Part shown: positions 7,410 to 16,240 of the stretch, piece after piece
Layout: every line of letters begins with the position of its first letter
Position numbering within the stretch: position 1 is the stretch's first letter
Origin: Saccharicrinis sp050589685
Lineage (GTDB): Bacteria > Bacteroidota > Bacteroidia > Bacteroidales > Marinilabiliaceae
Direction of reading: 5' to 3'
Length of the DNA: 64,000 nt
NCBI RefSeq assembly: GCF_050589685.1
Contig: NZ_JBNGOS010000005.1
Coordinates: 62,001-126,000, forward strand
Notes under the pieces: model-generated
What the model was told of the DNA's origin: nothing
The model's database searches: none
Seen by the model: only the letters and a program-made list of their open reading frames with translations
Position numbers and translations under genes: made by a program

Positions 7410-8879
7410 ATGTTAAGGTACGAATCGCATTTTAAAAAATTCAGAGAAAACACCATCGGTTTTAATGCCCAAATTGAAACGCCTTTGGGGTTGAAACCTC
7501 TTTTGTATGCGGATTGGATTGCAAGCGGACGACTTTATGGTCCTATTGAGGATGTGCTAAAAGAGAAGATAGGCCCGATGGTCGCCAATACCCATTCCGA
7601 ATCGAGCGATACCGGTATGATTATGACCAATATTTATAAGCAATCCCATCAGATTATCAAGAAGCATGTGAATGCCGGCGATGATGATATTATCATAACC
7701 GCCGGTTCGGGCATGACATCCGTTGTGAATAAGCTGCAGCGAATTATGGGAATGAGAGTTCCCGAGCAGGCTAAGCAATACTATAATATTCCTCCGGAGC
7801 ATCGTCCGGTCGTATTCATTACCCATATGGAGCATCATTCAAATCATACTTCATGGTTGGAGTCTACTGCTGATGTGGTGGTGTTGGAGCCCAACGATGA
7901 ATTATTGGTGGACCCTGAATCTCTAAAAAAAGAAATTGTTAAATACGAAAACAGGACCCTGAAAATTGGTTCTTTCTCAGCTTGTTCCAATGTAACCGGT
8001 ATTGAGGTGCCCTATTTTGAGTTGGCCAAAATAATGCATCAAAATGGAGGGTTTTGTTTTGTGGATTTTGCGGCTTCTGCCCCTTATATAAATATAAATA
8101 TGCATCCTGAGGATCCTTTGATGGGCCTTGACGCCATTTTTTTTTCACCGCATAAGTTTTTGGGTGGCCCGGGTAGCTCCGGAGTATTGGTGTTCAATCG
8201 ATCCATTTATCATAACCAAGCGCCCGATAATTCCGGAGGCGGTACGGTGGACTGGACAAATCGCTGGGGGAAATACAGGTACGTCGACGATATTGAAGCC
8301 CGTGAAGACGGCGGGACACCGGGTTTTTTGCAATCGATAAAGGCCGCACTATGTGTAAGGCTGAAAGAAGAAATGAACTGCCAAAAGATGCGGGAACGGG
8401 AAGAGGATCAGGTAGCTAAAATATTAAAGGCTTTCAGGAAGATTCCCGGGATGAATATCCTGGCCAACAACATGGATGATCGTATCGCCGCCATATCCTT
8501 TTATCTGGATGGTTTGCATTTTAACCTTGTGGTACGTCTCCTAAACGACTTTTTTGGCATTCAGGTACGCGGAGGTTGCTCTTGCGCAGGTACCTACGGA
8601 CACTATTTACTTCACGTGAATTATTATACTTCAAACAAAATAACCAGTAAAATCAACAAGGGCGATCTGTCAGAAAAACCAGGTTGGGTTCGCTTGTCGG
8701 TGCACCCTACCACCTCGGAAGAAGAAATAGACTATATTATTGAAGCAGTAAAACAAGTGGCGGAAAATGCCCGCGAATGGGAAAAGGACTATGAATATGT
8801 TTGTGCAAAAAATGAATATTTTCATAAAGGAACAAGCGTAAAAGAACCGTCATATTACGATTCATGGTATAATTTGTAA
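7410..8879 (+). CDS. Class V aminotransferase-fold PLP enzyme (cysteine-desulfurase-like)
   Basis: 489 residues. The PLP lysine is K249 in S-P-H-K-F-L-G-G. Upstream lie the cofactor-binding features: a G-S-G-M-T-S loop near 103-108, H-M-E-H-H-S-N (the ring-stacking His region) and F-V-D-F-A-A-S-A (the Asp that contacts the pyridine nitrogen). A cysteine-containing loop R-G-G-C-S-C-A-G follows at about 387-394. This is the SufS/CsdA/isopenicillin epimerase-like superfamily. The enzyme is longer than SufS (about 406) because of a C-terminal extension of about 60 residues with no known domain. No suf/isc genes are adjacent, so the substrate is open. It may be a desulfurase or lyase of an amino-thiol. 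Confidence 0.72.
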   Translation: MLRYESHFKKFRENTIGFNAQIETPLGLKPLLYADWIASGRLYGPIEDVLKEKIGPMVANTHSESSDTGMIMTNIYKQSHQIIKKHVNAGDDDIIITAGSGMTSVVNKLQRIMGMRVPEQAKQYYNIPPEHRPVVFITHMEHHSNHTSWLESTADVVVLEPNDELLVDPESLKKEIVKYENRTLKIGSFSACSNVTGIEVPYFELAKIMHQNGGFCFVDFAASAPYININMHPEDPLMGLDAIFFSPHKFLGGPGSSGVLVFNRSIYHNQAPDNSGGGTVDWTNRWGKYRYVDDIEAREDGGTPGFLQSIKAALCVRLKEEMNCQKMREREEDQVAKILKAFRKIPGMNILANNMDDRIAAISFYLDGLHFNLVVRLLNDFFGIQVRGGCSCAGTYGHYLLHVNYYTSNKITSKINKGDLSEKPGWVRLSVHPTTSEEEIDYIIEAVKQVAENAREWEKDYEYVCAKNEYFHKGTSVKEPSYYDSWYNL

Positions 8880-9077
8880 GTTTCAGTCATAACATTTTTT
8901 GTTGGCGCTATAATTTTTATAGCTTTATGGTCTCATGCATTAATGCCTGCCGATCTTACTAAAAACAAATTTTAAAAGGGAACTACTAATGGAAGTATTT
9001 TGATATACTACATTTGTTTTTATGTAGGCTATTTTAGGTATTAAGCTTTGATTGTAGAATCTAATTTCAGTTTCAAT

Positions 9078-10277
9078 ATGCAGATTATAGTTGTTGATAA
9101 TAGAGCCACGCGGGCAAAGTTCTTGAGGGTGGTTGAAAAAATATACGAAGGAGACGAACATTATATTAGGCCGTTGGATTCAGACGTAGAAAACATCTTC
9201 AATCCTAAAGTAAATGTTTTTTTTAAGCAGGGCTCAGCAGTCCGTTTTGTTTTGGAAGACAAAGGAGAAGTGATTGGCCGAATTGCAGCTTTTGTAAACG
9301 AGAAAAAAGCCTATGGATATGAACAGCCCACCGGAGGACTTGGTTTTTTTGAATGTATAAATAATCAGGAGGCTGCGTTTAAATTGTTTGAGGCTGGTGT
9401 GGAATGGCTAAAGTCAAAAGGGATGGAAGCGGCTGATGGCCCCATTAATTTTGGCGAGAACGATAATTTTTGGGGCTTGTTGGTGGAGGGGTTTACCGAC
9501 CCAACTTATGGGATGCAGTACAACCCTCCTTACTATAAAAAGTTCTATGAAACCTATGGATTCGAGAATTACTTTGAACAGGTAACCAATAAGCTCGATT
9601 TAAAAAAGCCGTTCCCCGAACGATTCTGGAAGATAGCTGAATGGATAGGCAATAAACCGGATTACGAGTTTAAGCATCTAACTTGGGATAAAAAAGATAA
9701 GTTCATCCGGGATATGGTTGAAATTTATAACGATGCCTGGAAATTCCATGAAAACTTTACGCCTTTAAGCAAAGAAAAAGTAGAGCCTTCGTTCGATAAA
9801 GCCAAGCCTATTGCCTTGGAAGAATTGTTGTGGTTTGCTTACTATAAGGGTGAGCCCGTCGGTTTTATTTTGATGTATCCCGATGTTAACCAAATTTTTA
9901 AGCATTTCAACGGCAAGCTTAATTTAGTCAACAAGCTAAGGTTTCTGTGGTTGAAGCGCAAGAATACAATGACAAGATTAAGGGTTGTGATTTTAGGGGT
10001 GAAAACCAAATTCCAAAAATCGGGTGTGGAGTCTGGCTTGTTTTACCATTTGCGTAAACCTGTTTTTTCGCGAACCTGGTTCAGTGAAATGGAGCTCTCG
10101 TGGGTGGGGGATTTCAACCCGAAGATGAGGGCACTGCAAGATTCTATGGGTGCGGAGTTTTCGAAAAAACATATCACCTATCGGTTGATATTTGATCCGT
10201 CGAAAAGGAATAAAGTAAGAGCGTCTGCCATTCCGCGCGATTCAAAGGAGCGCGTGCTAAGGTCTAAAGCAGAATAA
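9078..10277 (+). CDS. GNAT-like conserved protein (YghO-like)
   Basis: 399 residues from ATG 9078; a TTG at 9048 is in frame but adds ten unconserved-looking residues. The N-terminal ~120 residues and the centre (V-I-G-R-I-A-A-F-V-N, then G-P-I-N-F-G-E-N-D-N-F-W-G-L) resemble the double-GNAT proteins typified by YghO, found across Bacteroidota and annotated as acetyltransferase-like. The usual acetyl-CoA loop (Q/R-x-x-G-x-G/A) is not clear, so activity is unproven. It is a single gene, separated from the L31 gene by 131 bp that carries the latter's promoter. Confidence 0.55.
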   Translation: MQIIVVDNRATRAKFLRVVEKIYEGDEHYIRPLDSDVENIFNPKVNVFFKQGSAVRFVLEDKGEVIGRIAAFVNEKKAYGYEQPTGGLGFFECINNQEAAFKLFEAGVEWLKSKGMEAADGPINFGENDNFWGLLVEGFTDPTYGMQYNPPYYKKFYETYGFENYFEQVTNKLDLKKPFPERFWKIAEWIGNKPDYEFKHLTWDKKDKFIRDMVEIYNDAWKFHENFTPLSKEKVEPSFDKAKPIALEELLWFAYYKGEPVGFILMYPDVNQIFKHFNGKLNLVNKLRFLWLKRKNTMTRLRVVILGVKTKFQKSGVESGLFYHLRKPVFSRTWFSEMELSWVGDFNPKMRALQDSMGAEFSKKHITYRLIFDPSKRNKVRASAIPRDSKERVLRSKAE

Positions 10278-10339
10278 TGGATTCCAAGAGTAAAATAATT
10301 AGATGTATAAAGCACAATTATAAATTTTTACTTTTTCTT

Positions 10340-10369
10340 TTGCAGGTTAGATTTTAATATTTACCTTTG
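10340..10369 (+). promoter_or_regulatory. Bacteroidota-type promoter for rpmE2
   Basis: TTG at 10340-10342 (preceded by further T) is separated by 19 bases from TACCTTTG at 10362-10369. This matches the Bacteroidota sigma-ABfr consensus (TTTG, 19-21 bp, TAnnTTTG) exactly. Predicted start is near 10373-10376, giving a leader of about 35 nt for the L31 gene. Confidence 0.78.
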
Positions 10370-10408
10370 CACTCCGTTAAGTTTTTTGAATATTAAAGAG
10401 TTAAGAAA

Positions 10409-10672
10409 ATGAAAAAGGAAATTCATCCGGATAATTATCGCTTGGTTGCTTTCAAAGATATGTCAAACGAGGAAACTTTTATTACTCGTTCTACAGCAAA
10501 CGCCAAAGAAACAATTGAAATTGACGGAGTAGAGTATCCATTGGTGAAACTTGAGATCTCTAATACATCTCACCCTTTTTATACAGGTAAGATGAAACTT
10601 GTTGATACCGCAGGACGTGTTGATAAGTTTAAAAACAGATATCAAAAGCACATGGATAGCAAAAAAAAATAG
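10409..10672 (+). CDS. rpmE2: Ribosomal protein bL31 type B (zinc-free)
   Basis: 87 residues starting M-K-K-E-I-H-P-D-N-Y. It has the L31 core (F-I-T-R-S-T-A, E-I-S-N-T-S-H-P-F-Y-T-G, then G-R-V-D-K-F-K-N-R-Y). There is no cysteine, so it is the zinc-independent type B (also called RpmE2), longer than type A. It sits in the large subunit central protuberance bridging to the small subunit. It has its own strong promoter and its own terminator, so it is monocistronic. No zinc-responsive (Zur) site was recognised. Confidence 0.95.
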   Translation: MKKEIHPDNYRLVAFKDMSNEETFITRSTANAKETIEIDGVEYPLVKLEISNTSHPFYTGKMKLVDTAGRVDKFKNRYQKHMDSKKK

Positions 10673-10695
10673 GCTTGTTATAGCTTGACTTTATG

Positions 10696-10726
10696 AAAGC
10701 TTCGGTATAACCGGAGCTTTTTTTTT
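10696..10726 (+). terminator. Intrinsic terminator of rpmE2
   Basis: AAAGCTTCGGT and ACCGGAGCTTT form an 11-bp stem with one wobble around a 3-base loop, followed by a run of T. It sits 24 bp after the L31 stop codon. Confidence 0.9.
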
Positions 10727-10934
10727 GGGTTCAACTTAGGGTCCTAACCGAATTATTCTGCCATTTATTTGGCCAAACATTTTACTGGTCAGGTGTTCTG
10801 TTCTTCTTGTGGCATGATGAGTATAATAGCTGGTCGCAATTAATTTTTGGCATACCTATTGCCATTAATGTCGGCTGTGTCGAAGTTGCGTATAATGTGA
10901 CAAGATGACACTTATTTTTACATATTGCAATATT

Positions 10935-13358
10935 ATGAATGAAATTAAAATCTCAATCGACAATTTAGGTTTAAATGATGATTATGACTCGGATGCGGAA
11001 TTTATTCCTATCGTATCCGATGAGGATGAGGCGGATGTAATTGATTTTGAGGTGCCGGATACTTTGCCAATTTTGCCGTTGCGAAATACGGTGTTGTTCC
11101 CGGGTGTCATTGTTCCCATTTCGTTGGGGCGCGACAAATCCCTTAAGTTAGTTAAGGAAGTTCAGCGTAATGGAGGTGTTTTTGGAGCGGTTGCTCAAAA
11201 AGAGGTTGAGGTAGAAGATCCGCTGGAAGAGGACTTGTATAAGGTGGGTACAGTAGCCAAGGTTATAAAGGTGTTGGAAATGCCTGATGGCTCTACGTCG
11301 GCGATAATCCAGGGTAAGGTCCGGTGTCAGATCGAGGCTTTGGTCGAGTCGGAACCTTATTTCAAGGCCAAAGTGTTTCAATTGCAGGATGTAACACCCG
11401 AAGATGATAAAACCCGCGATTATGAAGCGCTTGTGAGTTCATTGAAAGATCTCTCGTTGAGGATTATCAAATACTCGTCCAATATTCCTCCGGAAGCATC
11501 TTTTGCGGTAAAAAATATTGAGAACTCTTCATTTCTGATCAACTTTATTTGTTCCAATACCGACATATCTGTTAAAGAAAAGCAAGGACTGTTAGGTATT
11601 GACGATTTGCGTGCACGGGGAATGAAGTTGTTGGAGCATCTTACGCGCGAGGTGCAATTATTGGAGCTTAAAAACGATATTCAAAGTAAGGTTAAGCTGG
11701 ACATTGACCAGCAGCAGCGTGAGTACATGCTTCATCAGCAGATGAAGACCATTCAGGATGAGCTGGGTTCCAGTCCTATCGAACAGGAAGTTCGTGAGCT
11801 GAAGGAAAATGCCAAGAAAAAGAAATGGGGTAAGGAGGTTTCCGAATTGTTCTTTAAGGAAGTGGATAAGTTAGAACGATTAAACCCTGCAACAGGGGAG
11901 TATTCAGTACAATATAATTACCTGCAAACCTTATTGGATATTCCTTGGAACGAGTATACCAAGGATAAGTTCAATATGGATTCTGCCGAGAACATACTGA
12001 ATAGGGATCATTTTGGTTTAGATGGCGTTAAGGAAAGAATACTTGAGCACTTGGCAGTACTCAAGCTAAGAGGGGACCTGAAATCCCCAATCATCTGTTT
12101 GTATGGGCCTCCTGGGGTGGGAAAAACATCTTTAGGGAAATCAGTTGCAGATGCCTTAGGCCGTAAGTATGCCAGAATGTCACTGGGTGGTGTCCATGAC
12201 GAGTCGGAGATTCGGGGGCACAGAAAAACCTATATCGGTGCTATGCCGGGGCGAATCATTCATAACATTAAAAAAGCAGGAAGTGCCAATCCCGTATTTA
12301 TACTCGATGAGATAGATAAAATTGGAAGCAGTGCCCATGGAGATCCGGCGGCAGCGCTGCTGGAGGTGTTGGATCCGGAGCAAAACGAGAAGTTCCACGA
12401 TAACTTTTTGGAGGTCGATTTTGATCTGTCAAAAGTAATTTTTATTGCTACAGCCAATACGTTGAGCACAATATCGCAACCCCTGCTGGACAGAATGGAG
12501 TTGATTGAGGTGAGCGGCTATGTTCTCGACGAAAAAACAGAAATCGCCAAACGACACCTATGGCCCAAGCAACTTGAAAACCACGGAATACCCAAAGGAA
12601 AAGTCTCGCTTTCGAAAAAAGTAATGAGCTTTATAGTGGAGAATTACACGAGGGAGTCAGGCGTTAGAGAGTTAAACAAAACTTTGGCTAAGCTGGCCCG
12701 TAAATATGCGCTTAAAATTGCCACCGGCAAGGAGTTTAAAAAAGCTATTTCTATAGATGATATAAAGGGAAATCTTGGCGTGGAGCGTTTTTCAAAGGAA
12801 AAATGGCAGGATACGCATGTTCCCGGAGTAGTAACAGGTTTGGCCTGGACAGCTGTAGGGGGCGAAATACTTTATATCGAGTCGAGCTTGTCGAAAGGGA
12901 ACGGTAAACTGACCTTAACGGGTAATCTCGGCGATGTCATGAAGGAATCCGCAGTGTTGGCCTTGGAATACATCAAATCTAATTGCAAGGATTTCGGGAT
13001 TGAAGCCAAAACATTTGACGAGAATAATATCCACGTACATGTTCCGGAAGGTGCAATCCCTAAAGATGGTCCATCGGCCGGAATTACTATGGCAACAGCG
13101 CTTGTGTCTACTTTTTCGGGCAGAAAAGTAAAAAAACGCATCGCTATGACAGGAGAGATTACATTACGTGGTAAGGTGTTGCCCGTGGGTGGCATTAAAG
13201 AAAAAATATTGGCAGCTAAACGAGCCGGTATTAAAGAGATTGTCCTATCCAAGAATAATTTAAAAGATGTTTCTGAGATCAAGGAAATTTATATCGATGG
13301 ATTAGAGTTTCATTATGTCAATAATATCAAAGAGGTGTTAGATGTGGCAATCATCTAA
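10935..13358 (+). CDS. lon: ATP-dependent protease La (Lon)
   Basis: 807 residues from ATG 10935 (an in-frame ATG at 10905 would add ten residues; both are possible). N-terminal substrate-binding LON domain, then AAA+ module with Walker A G-P-P-G-V-G-K-T at about 391-398 and Walker B V-F-I-L-D-E-I-D. The C-terminal Ser-Lys protease domain has D-G-P-S-A-G-I (Ser near 714) and G-G-I-K-E-K (Lys near 756), the catalytic dyad. Lon is a hexameric cytosolic protease for misfolded and regulatory proteins. Bacteroidota Lon typically has this acidic N-terminal tail (E/D-rich, 14-40). It is followed by a bidirectional terminator; convergent with the next gene. Confidence 0.95.
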   Translation: MNEIKISIDNLGLNDDYDSDAEFIPIVSDEDEADVIDFEVPDTLPILPLRNTVLFPGVIVPISLGRDKSLKLVKEVQRNGGVFGAVAQKEVEVEDPLEEDLYKVGTVAKVIKVLEMPDGSTSAIIQGKVRCQIEALVESEPYFKAKVFQLQDVTPEDDKTRDYEALVSSLKDLSLRIIKYSSNIPPEASFAVKNIENSSFLINFICSNTDISVKEKQGLLGIDDLRARGMKLLEHLTREVQLLELKNDIQSKVKLDIDQQQREYMLHQQMKTIQDELGSSPIEQEVRELKENAKKKKWGKEVSELFFKEVDKLERLNPATGEYSVQYNYLQTLLDIPWNEYTKDKFNMDSAENILNRDHFGLDGVKERILEHLAVLKLRGDLKSPIICLYGPPGVGKTSLGKSVADALGRKYARMSLGGVHDESEIRGHRKTYIGAMPGRIIHNIKKAGSANPVFILDEIDKIGSSAHGDPAAALLEVLDPEQNEKFHDNFLEVDFDLSKVIFIATANTLSTISQPLLDRMELIEVSGYVLDEKTEIAKRHLWPKQLENHGIPKGKVSLSKKVMSFIVENYTRESGVRELNKTLAKLARKYALKIATGKEFKKAISIDDIKGNLGVERFSKEKWQDTHVPGVVTGLAWTAVGGEILYIESSLSKGNGKLTLTGNLGDVMKESAVLALEYIKSNCKDFGIEAKTFDENNIHVHVPEGAIPKDGPSAGITMATALVSTFSGRKVKKRIAMTGEITLRGKVLPVGGIKEKILAAKRAGIKEIVLSKNNLKDVSEIKEIYIDGLEFHYVNNIKEVLDVAII

Positions 13359-13441
13359 ATCTGAAACGTAACCCGCCTTATTCAGGGTAAATCTTGCATA
13401 TGGTCTATAGCCACAGGTTTTATCAGGGTTATTCCGAAATA

Positions 13442-13473
13442 AAAACCCGAAGCATTAAATTGTTTCGGGTTTT
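13442..13473. terminator. Bidirectional terminator between lon and the ADP-ribosylglycohydrolase-like gene
   Basis: AAAACCCGAA and TTCGGGTTTT form a 10-bp stem around a 12-base loop, with T-rich sequence following on the plus strand and A-rich (T-rich on the minus) on the other. It sits between convergent genes, 83 bp after lon. Confidence 0.8.
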
Positions 13474-13526
13474 CTGTTTTTACGTTTGTCGTAGTTTTTT
13501 TACTCGAGTAAATAGAAGATTGAATT

Positions 13527-14333
13527 CTAATGTAGGTTAATCAAAATCTCCTTCTGTTCGTTGGTGTTTTGCATGTGTTTTTCCTCAAATGAATTAATTA
13601 AACGTTCCATTTCCGGGGTTAACCTGTTTAACGCCCTTCTGATTATGCTTCGGGGAATGTGTTTGTAATAGGCATGGGCAATGGCTCCGGTAATTCCCGC
13701 AATAGTATTACTAGGCCCGCCAATGGATATTGCTTTTCGTATGGCATTTTCATAATTATCAGATAATAAAAAAACGGTAATCGCGACAGGTGCCGGTGAA
13801 GGTAGATTTGCTTGTGTCACTTCTTTGTGAAGTTCCTTTAAGTTTTTTCCTAAATCGTATTTGAATGTGTTTTCGATATACTCCTTAATAAAAGTTTTGT
13901 TTTTTCCGGTTTTTGCCAGGAAAATAGCTGCGGTGACCGCTTTGGAGGCTATTATTTTTTCTGGTTGGTTGTGTGTTAAAATAGTGGCTTTTTCGGCATT
14001 TTTTAAAGCTTCTTCCAGGGTTTCGGCTGCCAAACCAATAGGGCTGATTCTTCTTGCCGCTCCATCACCATTGCTAAAATATGGTTTTGGCGAGTTGGAA
14101 TCTACCCATTCTTTAAAATTGCTCCGGTAACCGGCGTACGGGTATTTTTTAACCCAGCTTTTTAGGCAGTCTTCAAAGTCTAACCCGTTTGAAACGGCAT
14201 CAGCTGTAGCCATGGTTAAAATGGTGTCGTGGGTAAATGAGGAAATGGGTTTAAACAATTGGAAATCAGTCGACGTTTTGTTGTTGTTTACAAATGCCGA
14301 ACCAATAATGTCTCCGATTATAGCTCCTTTCAT
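13527..14333 (-). CDS. ADP-ribosylglycohydrolase-family protein with altered metal ligands
   Basis: 268 residues. The fold signature is clear: G-D-I-I-G at 7-11, the region S-F-T-H-D-T at 32-37, N-G-D-G-A-A-R-R-I-S-P-I-G at 88-100, and G-G-P-S-N-T-I-A at 205-212. Active members need two metal ions held by T-D-D-T and G-G-D-T/S-D-T. Here the first Asp is His35, and both C-terminal Asp are Pro207 and Asn209. Family members remove ADP-ribose from arginine or other groups; this one may bind without hydrolysis, or use another chemistry. The ORF is otherwise intact, so this is not simple decay. It is a single gene, with lon convergent on one side and a large gap on the other. Confidence 0.72.
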   Translation of the reverse strand: MKGAIIGDIIGSAFVNNNKTSTDFQLFKPISSFTHDTILTMATADAVSNGLDFEDCLKSWVKKYPYAGYRSNFKEWVDSNSPKPYFSNGDGAARRISPIGLAAETLEEALKNAEKATILTHNQPEKIIASKAVTAAIFLAKTGKNKTFIKEYIENTFKYDLGKNLKELHKEVTQANLPSPAPVAITVFLLSDNYENAIRKAISIGGPSNTIAGITGAIAHAYYKHIPRSIIRRALNRLTPEMERLINSFEEKHMQNTNEQKEILINLH

Positions 14334-14949
14334 TCTTTTGGGATTTTGGTTAATAATTATGTTGCTTTGATTGCAGTAAAATTACTTTTTTATCTTGATA
14401 ATCAATACAAATGTTAAAAAATATTAAATAATACTCGATTATTCCTTTCTTAGACGCTTTCGTTAAAGTCTTCGACCGTGTGTCGTTTTATAAATATTTA
14501 ATATACTAATAGATACGGTGGTGTTTTTGTTTTTAAGGGTTGCTGTTGAAAATGTTTTTTGATATATTTAATAAGGGGAATAACTTGTAGCTTTGGTAAA
14601 AAATGGCATCAAATGCATTTTAAGAAAGATTATTTCCGTTAAATAGTTGAATATTTTGATGAATAAACGTTCTTGTAAGACGAACGCACGATGAAGTCTG
14701 GCTGTGATACGAACGTGCAAATTCAATCATTTTAATGACACAAATGGGAATAGCTTGTCCCGTAATTGATTCGGGAATTAATTTAATATGGAATTTCCCC
14801 GCAATGCAGAGGGCGAGCTGACGAAAACAATTTCGGGGCTGCTTGTTTCATAGTATTTCGGAAGGCTATATGACCAATAGATTGACCAACGTGAAATCTT
14901 GAACATCTTTAAAATAGAGACTTCCGTGAACTAAAGAAAAAATGAACAT
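14334..14949. other. 616-bp intergenic region, no gene seen
   Basis: Divergent gap between the ADP-ribosylglycohydrolase-like gene and the AI-2E transporter. Only very short reading frames occur (the longest is 21 codons at about 14789). No hairpin with T-run and no strong promoter was seen. A four-codon micro-ORF begins at 14942 just before the transporter start. Its size suggests an unseen regulatory or RNA element, but nothing supports one. Confidence 0.3.
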
Positions 14950-16068
14950 ATGAAAGAGAATTTAAAGTATATTTTAGGTATTCTTGCTGCTATTTTAGGA
15001 ATATATTTGCTCTGGTACTTCAAAGCAATCGTATTTTTTATTTTCGTTTCTGCCATATTATCGCTTGTCACCCGTCCGCTTTTCGATTTTTTCCAAGGCA
15101 ATGTTCGGGGAAAAGCAAGACGGAGGTTTGCATTGTCAAAAGCATGGAGTGCATTGGCCACGGTATTGTTTATGTGGATGTTGATTTTGGGTTTTGTAGG
15201 TTACGTGGTGCCTTTTATTGTCGACGAGGTACAGTTCTTGTCAAAAGTTGATTTTTATTTAATATTGGAAAGGTTGGAGGGTACAACCAGTCCCGTTTTG
15301 ACACCCATACAGGATTCATTCGTTGGGAACATTGGTTTTCCAATGATAAAGGAACAGATAAACGATTTCTTGGTGTCCATATTCAATATCGGAAAATTAC
15401 AGGAAATGCTCGCTTCGGTGGCCGACTTTGTTGGAAGTGTGTTTATAGCGTTGTTTTCAATTTCGTTTATTACTTTCTTCCTTTTAAAAGATGAATGGTT
15501 ATTAATGGAAAGCATCAAGCTTTTTGTACCCGAAGTTTATTATGTGGGCGTTGACCATATGTTGTGGTCGATAAACAGACTGTTAAGAAGATACTTTATT
15601 GGCATTATGGTTCAGATAACGCTTATTTCCTTCATGGTGACGGTAGGACTTTTAATAATTGGATTGGAATTTAGGCACGCTTTGATAATAGGACTCTTCT
15701 CAGGGTTTATTAATATCATTCCATATCTGGGCCCGTTAATTGGGGGGTTATTCGGAATATTGGTTTCCATGGTGGTTTATCTGCAAATGGCAAGTCCTCC
15801 CGTGTTCTTTCTTTTTTTCGGTGGCATCATCATGTTGTACATTTTGGTGCAGCTGACAGACAATATTATTTTTCAGCCGGTAATATTTTCGTCAAGTGTC
15901 AAGGCCCATCCGCTCGAAATATTTCTGGTGATCATCATGGCCGGTTATATGGCGGGTATGGCCGGTATGTTTATGGCCATACCGGTTTATACAATAATTA
16001 GGGTTATTGCCAAAGAATTTTTTTCAAAATATAATTTGGTACAGAAATTAACGGGCAAATTAGATTGA
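14950..16068 (+). CDS. AI-2E family transporter (PerM/TqsA superfamily)
   Basis: 372 residues, strongly hydrophobic, with about eight transmembrane helices: three at the N-terminus (about 5-40, 62-85), a soluble stretch (about 85-150), then a helix-rich half. The C-terminal half has the family signature (P-Y-L-G-P-L-I-G-G, then A-H-P-L-E-I-F-L-V-I-I-M-A-G). AI-2E proteins include the TqsA AI-2 exporter, sodium-proton antiporters and others; the real substrate is not known. Single gene, no clear partner. Start at 14950 is the first ATG with a full hydrophobic N-terminus. Confidence 0.8.
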   Translation: MKENLKYILGILAAILGIYLLWYFKAIVFFIFVSAILSLVTRPLFDFFQGNVRGKARRRFALSKAWSALATVLFMWMLILGFVGYVVPFIVDEVQFLSKVDFYLILERLEGTTSPVLTPIQDSFVGNIGFPMIKEQINDFLVSIFNIGKLQEMLASVADFVGSVFIALFSISFITFFLLKDEWLLMESIKLFVPEVYYVGVDHMLWSINRLLRRYFIGIMVQITLISFMVTVGLLIIGLEFRHALIIGLFSGFINIIPYLGPLIGGLFGILVSMVVYLQMASPPVFFLFFGGIIMLYILVQLTDNIIFQPVIFSSSVKAHPLEIFLVIIMAGYMAGMAGMFMAIPVYTIIRVIAKEFFSKYNLVQKLTGKLD

Positions 16069-16240
16069 CGTATCCAGTGGAATAATGAAAAATTAAAAAA
16101 TGTTAAAGAAACGTGAACATTATGCCAGCTCGTTCCTTATTTATGTTAGCAACAAATATTTGTTAGGTTGAATATTGTTTGTAAATTGTAAGTGGAGAAC
16201 GGATGGGCGGGGTGGAGTAACTGTAAAACCTTGATTTAAC

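Noticed and set aside
10905..10934. Ten extra residues at the Lon N-terminus
   Set aside because: In frame, but the typical Bacteroidota Lon start resembles M-N-E-I at 10935; left as an alternative only.
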